Part shown: positions 6,271 through 8,337 of the stretch, one piece after another
How positions within the stretch are numbered: the first letter of the stretch is position 1
Layout of the letters: the number at the start of each line of letters is the position of its first letter
Assembly (NCBI GenBank): GCA_964345215.1
Contig: CAYFQH010000064.1
Coordinates: forward strand, 1 to 8,337
Direction of reading: 5' to 3'
DNA from: CAYFQH01 sp964345215
GTDB taxonomy: Bacteria > Bacillota > Clostridia > Christensenellales > Aristaeellaceae
DNA: 8,337 nt
The notes under the pieces: model-generated
Databases searched by the model: none
Told to the model about the DNA's origin: nothing
Seen by the model: the letters and a program-made list of their open reading frames with translations, nothing else
Position numbers and translations under genes: made by a program

Positions 6271-6344
6271 GCAGGCTGATCCTCCTTAAGTGGTTTTGGC
6301 CGGTTTGCCTATGCTGTTTTTTTAAACTGCCGGCCCTTGGTTAT

Positions 6345-6373
6345 ATTATAACATAAAATCATTTCTTTGCCTT
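6345..6373 (-). promoter_or_regulatory. Leftward promoter of the 97-aa protein/glycosylase operon
   Basis: On the minus strand TGT-TATAAT (TATAAT at 6345-6350) is an extended -10. AAGGCA (6368-6373) sits 17 bases upstream as a poor -35. It diverges from the murA promoter, with about 20 bases between the two -35 regions. Confidence 0.6.
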
Positions 6374-6392
6374 TACCTCTATTTTTGATTAC

Positions 6393-6420
6393 TTGCCATT
6401 TTTATACCCTATGGTATAAT
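6393..6420 (+). promoter_or_regulatory. Rightward promoter of murA
   Basis: TTGCCA (6393-6398) and TATAAT (6415-6420) are spaced by 16 bases, and the -10 is extended by TGG (6412-6414). This is a strong vegetative-type promoter predicting a start near 6427 and a leader of about 60 bases for murA. It overlaps an inverted repeat that could be an operator. Confidence 0.75.
6402..6419. promoter_or_regulatory. Inverted repeat overlapping the murA -10 box (candidate operator)
   Basis: TTATACC (6402-6408) and GGTATAA (6413-6419) form perfect 7-base arms around CTAT. The right arm includes most of the -10 box, so a dimeric repressor bound here would block murA transcription. The symmetry could also be chance, because GGTATAAT is a common promoter sequence in this window. 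Confidence 0.4.
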
Positions 6421-6421
6421 T

Positions 6422-6437
6422 AAAAGTGTGCACTTTT
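6422..6437. promoter_or_regulatory. Inverted repeat at the predicted murA transcription start
   Basis: AAAAGTG (6422-6428) and CACTTTT (6431-6437) are perfect arms separated by TG and centred within a few bases of the expected +1. Position and symmetry suit a small repressor operator. A two-base loop makes an RNA hairpin of the full stem less likely. Confidence 0.4.
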
Positions 6438-6459
6438 TTCCCTTTCACTCGTTTATTAT

Positions 6460-6487
6460 AGGAGGTGTAGCGGCATAAGCCGTGACC
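6460..6487 (+). promoter_or_regulatory. murA ribosome binding site with an intervening hairpin
   Basis: AGGAGGTG (6460-6467) is a near-perfect anti-Shine-Dalgarno match, but ATG 6488 lies 20 bases beyond it and in-frame GTG 6482 lies 14 beyond. CGGC (6471-6474) and GCCG (6479-6482) can pair around ATAA. If this 12-base hairpin is looped out, the distance to ATG 6488 becomes 8 bases, which is ideal, and GTG 6482 is partly hidden in the stem. An in-frame TAA at 6476-6478 rules out any earlier start. This favours ATG 6488. Confidence 0.5.
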
Positions 6488-7759
6488 ATGGCAGATAAAG
6501 AAAAAATTGTAATCGTAGGCGGAAACCCTTTGAGCGGCGAAATCAGGGTTAGCGGCGGAAAGAACACATCGGTTGCGATTGTTCCCTCTGTTCTGCTTTG
6601 CGATGAGCCTTGCCGAATTGAAAACCTGCCGGACATTGACGATGTTCGGGTGCTGATAGATACCCTTAAACATCTGGGTGCCCTTGTAGCATACGAGGAT
6701 GAAAACACCGTTTTAATTGACCCCAGGCCCGTAGGGGAGCATGTGGTTCCCTACGAATATACCCAGCATTTGCGGGCCAGCTATTACTTTTTAGGGGCCT
6801 TGCTTGGCCGCCGGGGCCGGGCTGAAGTTTCCTATCCCGGGGGCTGCGACATTGGCAGCCGCCCCATTGACCAGCACCTTAAAGGCTTTAGGGCCCTGGG
6901 GGCCGATATTGACGACAGCACCGGAACCATTAAGGCTCAGGCCCCAGAAGAAGGCTTTAACGGCGTTAACATTTTTTTTGATATGGTTACCGTGGGGGCG
7001 ACCATCAATGTGATGCTGGCCGCTGTAAAAGCCCAGGGAACCACCATTTTATATAACTGCGCCAAAGAACCCCACGTGGTTGACTTGGCCAACTTTTTAA
7101 ACTCCATGGGGGCTAAAATTAAGGGGGCCGGCACCGATGTCATCCGTATTCGGGGGGTGGAGCGCCTTCACGGCTGTACTTATGCGGTAATCCCCGATCA
7201 GATTGAAACCGGCACCTTAATGATTGCCACCGCCGCCACCAGGGGCGACATCATCATTCGCGGCTGTATTCCCACCCACATGGAATCCCTTTCGGCCAAA
7301 CTTTTGGAAATGGGCGTGCGGGTGACGGACCAGGATGATGCAATCCGCATTCAAACCGTGAGCCCTCACCGGGCCGTAAACATTAAAACGCAAGCCTACC
7401 CCGGCTTTCCAACGGATTTGCAGCAGCCCATGTCGGCCTTGCTCACCACGGCCAACGGCACGAGTATTGTAACCGAAACTATTTTTGAACAGCGCTTCAG
7501 GCACTTTGATGAAATGCGCCGCATGGGGGCAAGGGTTCAGGTAAATAACCGTACCGCCTTTATAGAAGGGGTTCCCCAGCTTTTTGGCGCCCCCGTTACC
7601 GCAACAGACCTGCGGGCAGGGGCAGCGTTGGTCATTGCCGGGCTGATGGGAAAGGGTATTACCGAAATTTATGAGCCCAGCTACATTGACCGGGGCTACG
7701 AAAACATTGATGAAAAGCTGCGGTATTTGGGAGCGAACATCTACCGGGAAAGCATTTAA
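6488..7759 (+). CDS. murA: UDP-N-acetylglucosamine 1-carboxyvinyltransferase (MurA)
   Basis: MurA transfers enolpyruvate from PEP to UDP-GlcNAc, the first committed step of cytoplasmic peptidoglycan precursor synthesis. The 423-aa product (from ATG; 425 aa if GTG 6482 is used) has normal length and the two-domain EPT fold. Key residues are present: K25 and N26 in SGGKN, the PEP-binding/fosfomycin-target C120 in GGCDIGSRPID, D310 in YPGFPTDLQ, and R376 in DLRAG. The loop Cys means fosfomycin sensitivity of the enzyme is expected from family knowledge. SGGKNTS instead of the common SGAKNA is a mild variation. Many Bacillota carry two MurA paralogues, and which one this is cannot be decided from this window. 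It has its own promoter and is followed after 26 bases by a J-domain gene on the same strand. No other cell wall genes are in view. Confidence 0.96.
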   Translation: MADKEKIVIVGGNPLSGEIRVSGGKNTSVAIVPSVLLCDEPCRIENLPDIDDVRVLIDTLKHLGALVAYEDENTVLIDPRPVGEHVVPYEYTQHLRASYYFLGALLGRRGRAEVSYPGGCDIGSRPIDQHLKGFRALGADIDDSTGTIKAQAPEEGFNGVNIFFDMVTVGATINVMLAAVKAQGTTILYNCAKEPHVVDLANFLNSMGAKIKGAGTDVIRIRGVERLHGCTYAVIPDQIETGTLMIATAATRGDIIIRGCIPTHMESLSAKLLEMGVRVTDQDDAIRIQTVSPHRAVNIKTQAYPGFPTDLQQPMSALLTTANGTSIVTETIFEQRFRHFDEMRRMGARVQVNNRTAFIEGVPQLFGAPVTATDLRAGAALVIAGLMGKGITEIYEPSYIDRGYENIDEKLRYLGANIYRESI

Positions 7760-7785
7760 CCCCATAGAAGAGAGGACGTGACAGC

Positions 7786-8310
7786 TTGACCAATCCTTAT
7801 CTTTTATTGGGAATATCTCCCGATTCTGATACGGACCAGGTGCGCACGGCCTACCGCCAAAAGGTAAAACAGTGCCATCCGGACCAGTTTCAAGACCCGC
7901 AAGAGCAGAAAAAAGCCCAGGAAACTTTAATTGCCTTAAACCTGGCTTACGAAGCCGCCCTTGCCCGGGCCCCAAAGCCAGAACAAATAAACCCTGCCTC
8001 TGCCGTACCTACAGACCAGGCCAAGGCCTTTGCCCAGCGCCTTGCAAAAGAAGGGAACTACCACAGTGCCCTGCGCCAGCTCATCCGAGCGGAAACACGG
8101 GATGCTCAGTGGTTTTATATCCAGGGCAATATTTTAATGGATATGAGGCAATATACTTCTGCCCACCAAAGCTACCGGGAGGCAGTGCGCCTGGAGCCTA
8201 AAAACAGCCTATACCGCCAAGGGGCCTTTGATGCGGCTATCGCTATGAAAAAACAAAAGAACCTCTCCTACCGGATCGGTTCTTGGTTTAAAAAAGGTTT
8301 TAAAAAATAA
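7786..8310 (+). CDS. J-domain protein with C-terminal TPR repeats
   Basis: This 174-aa probable co-chaperone has an N-terminal J domain (about 3-60) with the DnaK-activating HPD at 31-33 and typical helix II/III pattern (AYRQKVKQCHPD, ALNLAYEAAL). A Pro/Ala-rich linker (about 61-75) leads to TPR-like helices (about 77-140). The clearest TPR is YIQGNILMDMRQYTSAHQSY (111-130), continuing to LEPKN. The tail is basic and aromatic (RIGSWFKKGFKK, 163-174) and could bind membrane or nucleic acid. The Gly/Phe, zinc-finger and substrate-binding domains of true DnaJ are absent, so the symbol dnaJ is not appropriate. The start is TTG, with GAGGA 9 bases upstream. The nearby GTG at 7778 is out of frame and hits a stop at once. 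It is probably cotranscribed with murA. It likely recruits DnaK to a TPR-bound client, which is unknown. Confidence 0.9.
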   Translation: MTNPYLLLGISPDSDTDQVRTAYRQKVKQCHPDQFQDPQEQKKAQETLIALNLAYEAALARAPKPEQINPASAVPTDQAKAFAQRLAKEGNYHSALRQLIRAETRDAQWFYIQGNILMDMRQYTSAHQSYREAVRLEPKNSLYRQGAFDAAIAMKKQKNLSYRIGSWFKKGFKK

Positions 8311-8319
8311 TTTGTGTTT

Positions 8320-8337
8320 AACCCGTTTTACGGGTTT
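8320..8337 (+). terminator. Probable intrinsic terminator cut by the window edge
   Basis: AACCCG (8320-8325) pairs with CGGGTT (8331-8336) around TTTTA, ten bases after the J-domain stop codon, and the window ends in TTT. Position and shape fit a terminator for the murA/J-domain transcript, but the full U-tract cannot be seen. Confidence 0.55.

Noticed and set aside
7217..7975. 252-aa open frame on the minus strand
   Set aside because: It lies antisense to murA and the J-domain gene, both with clear family motifs. Its own translation is low-complexity Gly/Pro/Arg with no domain, and no ribosome binding site supports it.
1..8337. CRISPR array, tRNA, rRNA or riboswitch
   Set aside because: I saw no regularly spaced direct repeats, tRNA-like cloverleaf, rRNA segment or familiar aptamer core in any intergenic stretch.

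Overview
The window looks like chromosomal core DNA from a low-to-moderate GC Gram-positive anaerobe (Bacillota, probably a Clostridia-type lineage). The evidence is strong AGGAGG-type ribosome binding sites, GTG and TTG starts beside ATG, an FprA-type flavodiiron protein, a FloA/short-NfeD pair, and promoters with extended TGn-TATAAT boxes. It comes from a draft assembly: a run of exactly 100 N (1542-1641) joins two contigs, so the adjacency of the genes on either side is not proven.

Layout. (1) 1-115: a gene-free edge carrying three small inverted repeats. (2) 116-1318, minus: a flavodiiron protein (fprA) with its own promoter near 1394-1422. (3) 1319-1744: intergenic, with inverted repeats on both sides of the gap. 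(4) 1745-4672, minus: nfeD, floA, an unrecognised membrane-anchored Lys/Glu-rich protein and a LytTR response regulator, in transcription order. The last two overlap by 3 bases (GTGA). A perfect 28-bp palindrome between floA and the unrecognised gene has its T-tract on the opposite strand. (5) 4766-6270, minus: a 97-aa acidic membrane protein, a family 4 uracil-DNA glycosylase with Fe-S cysteines, and directly abutting it a cysteine-free paralogue. (6) 6271-6481: a divergent promoter region with two inverted repeats. (7) 6488-8310, plus: murA, then a J-domain/TPR protein started by TTG, and a probable terminator cut by the window edge.

How the genes fit together. murA makes the first committed precursor of peptidoglycan. 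FloA and NfeD organise membrane microdomains. The response regulator and its translationally coupled membrane partner could be a regulatory module acting in the same membrane context, but no histidine kinase is visible. The glycosylase pair belongs to uracil repair, and the flavodiiron protein to oxygen or NO detoxification.

Most of the window is ordinary housekeeping DNA. The least explained parts are the unrecognised-protein/LytTR pair, the reversed terminator-like palindrome, the cysteine-free glycosylase next to its Fe-S paralogue, and the hairpin between the murA ribosome binding site and its start codon.
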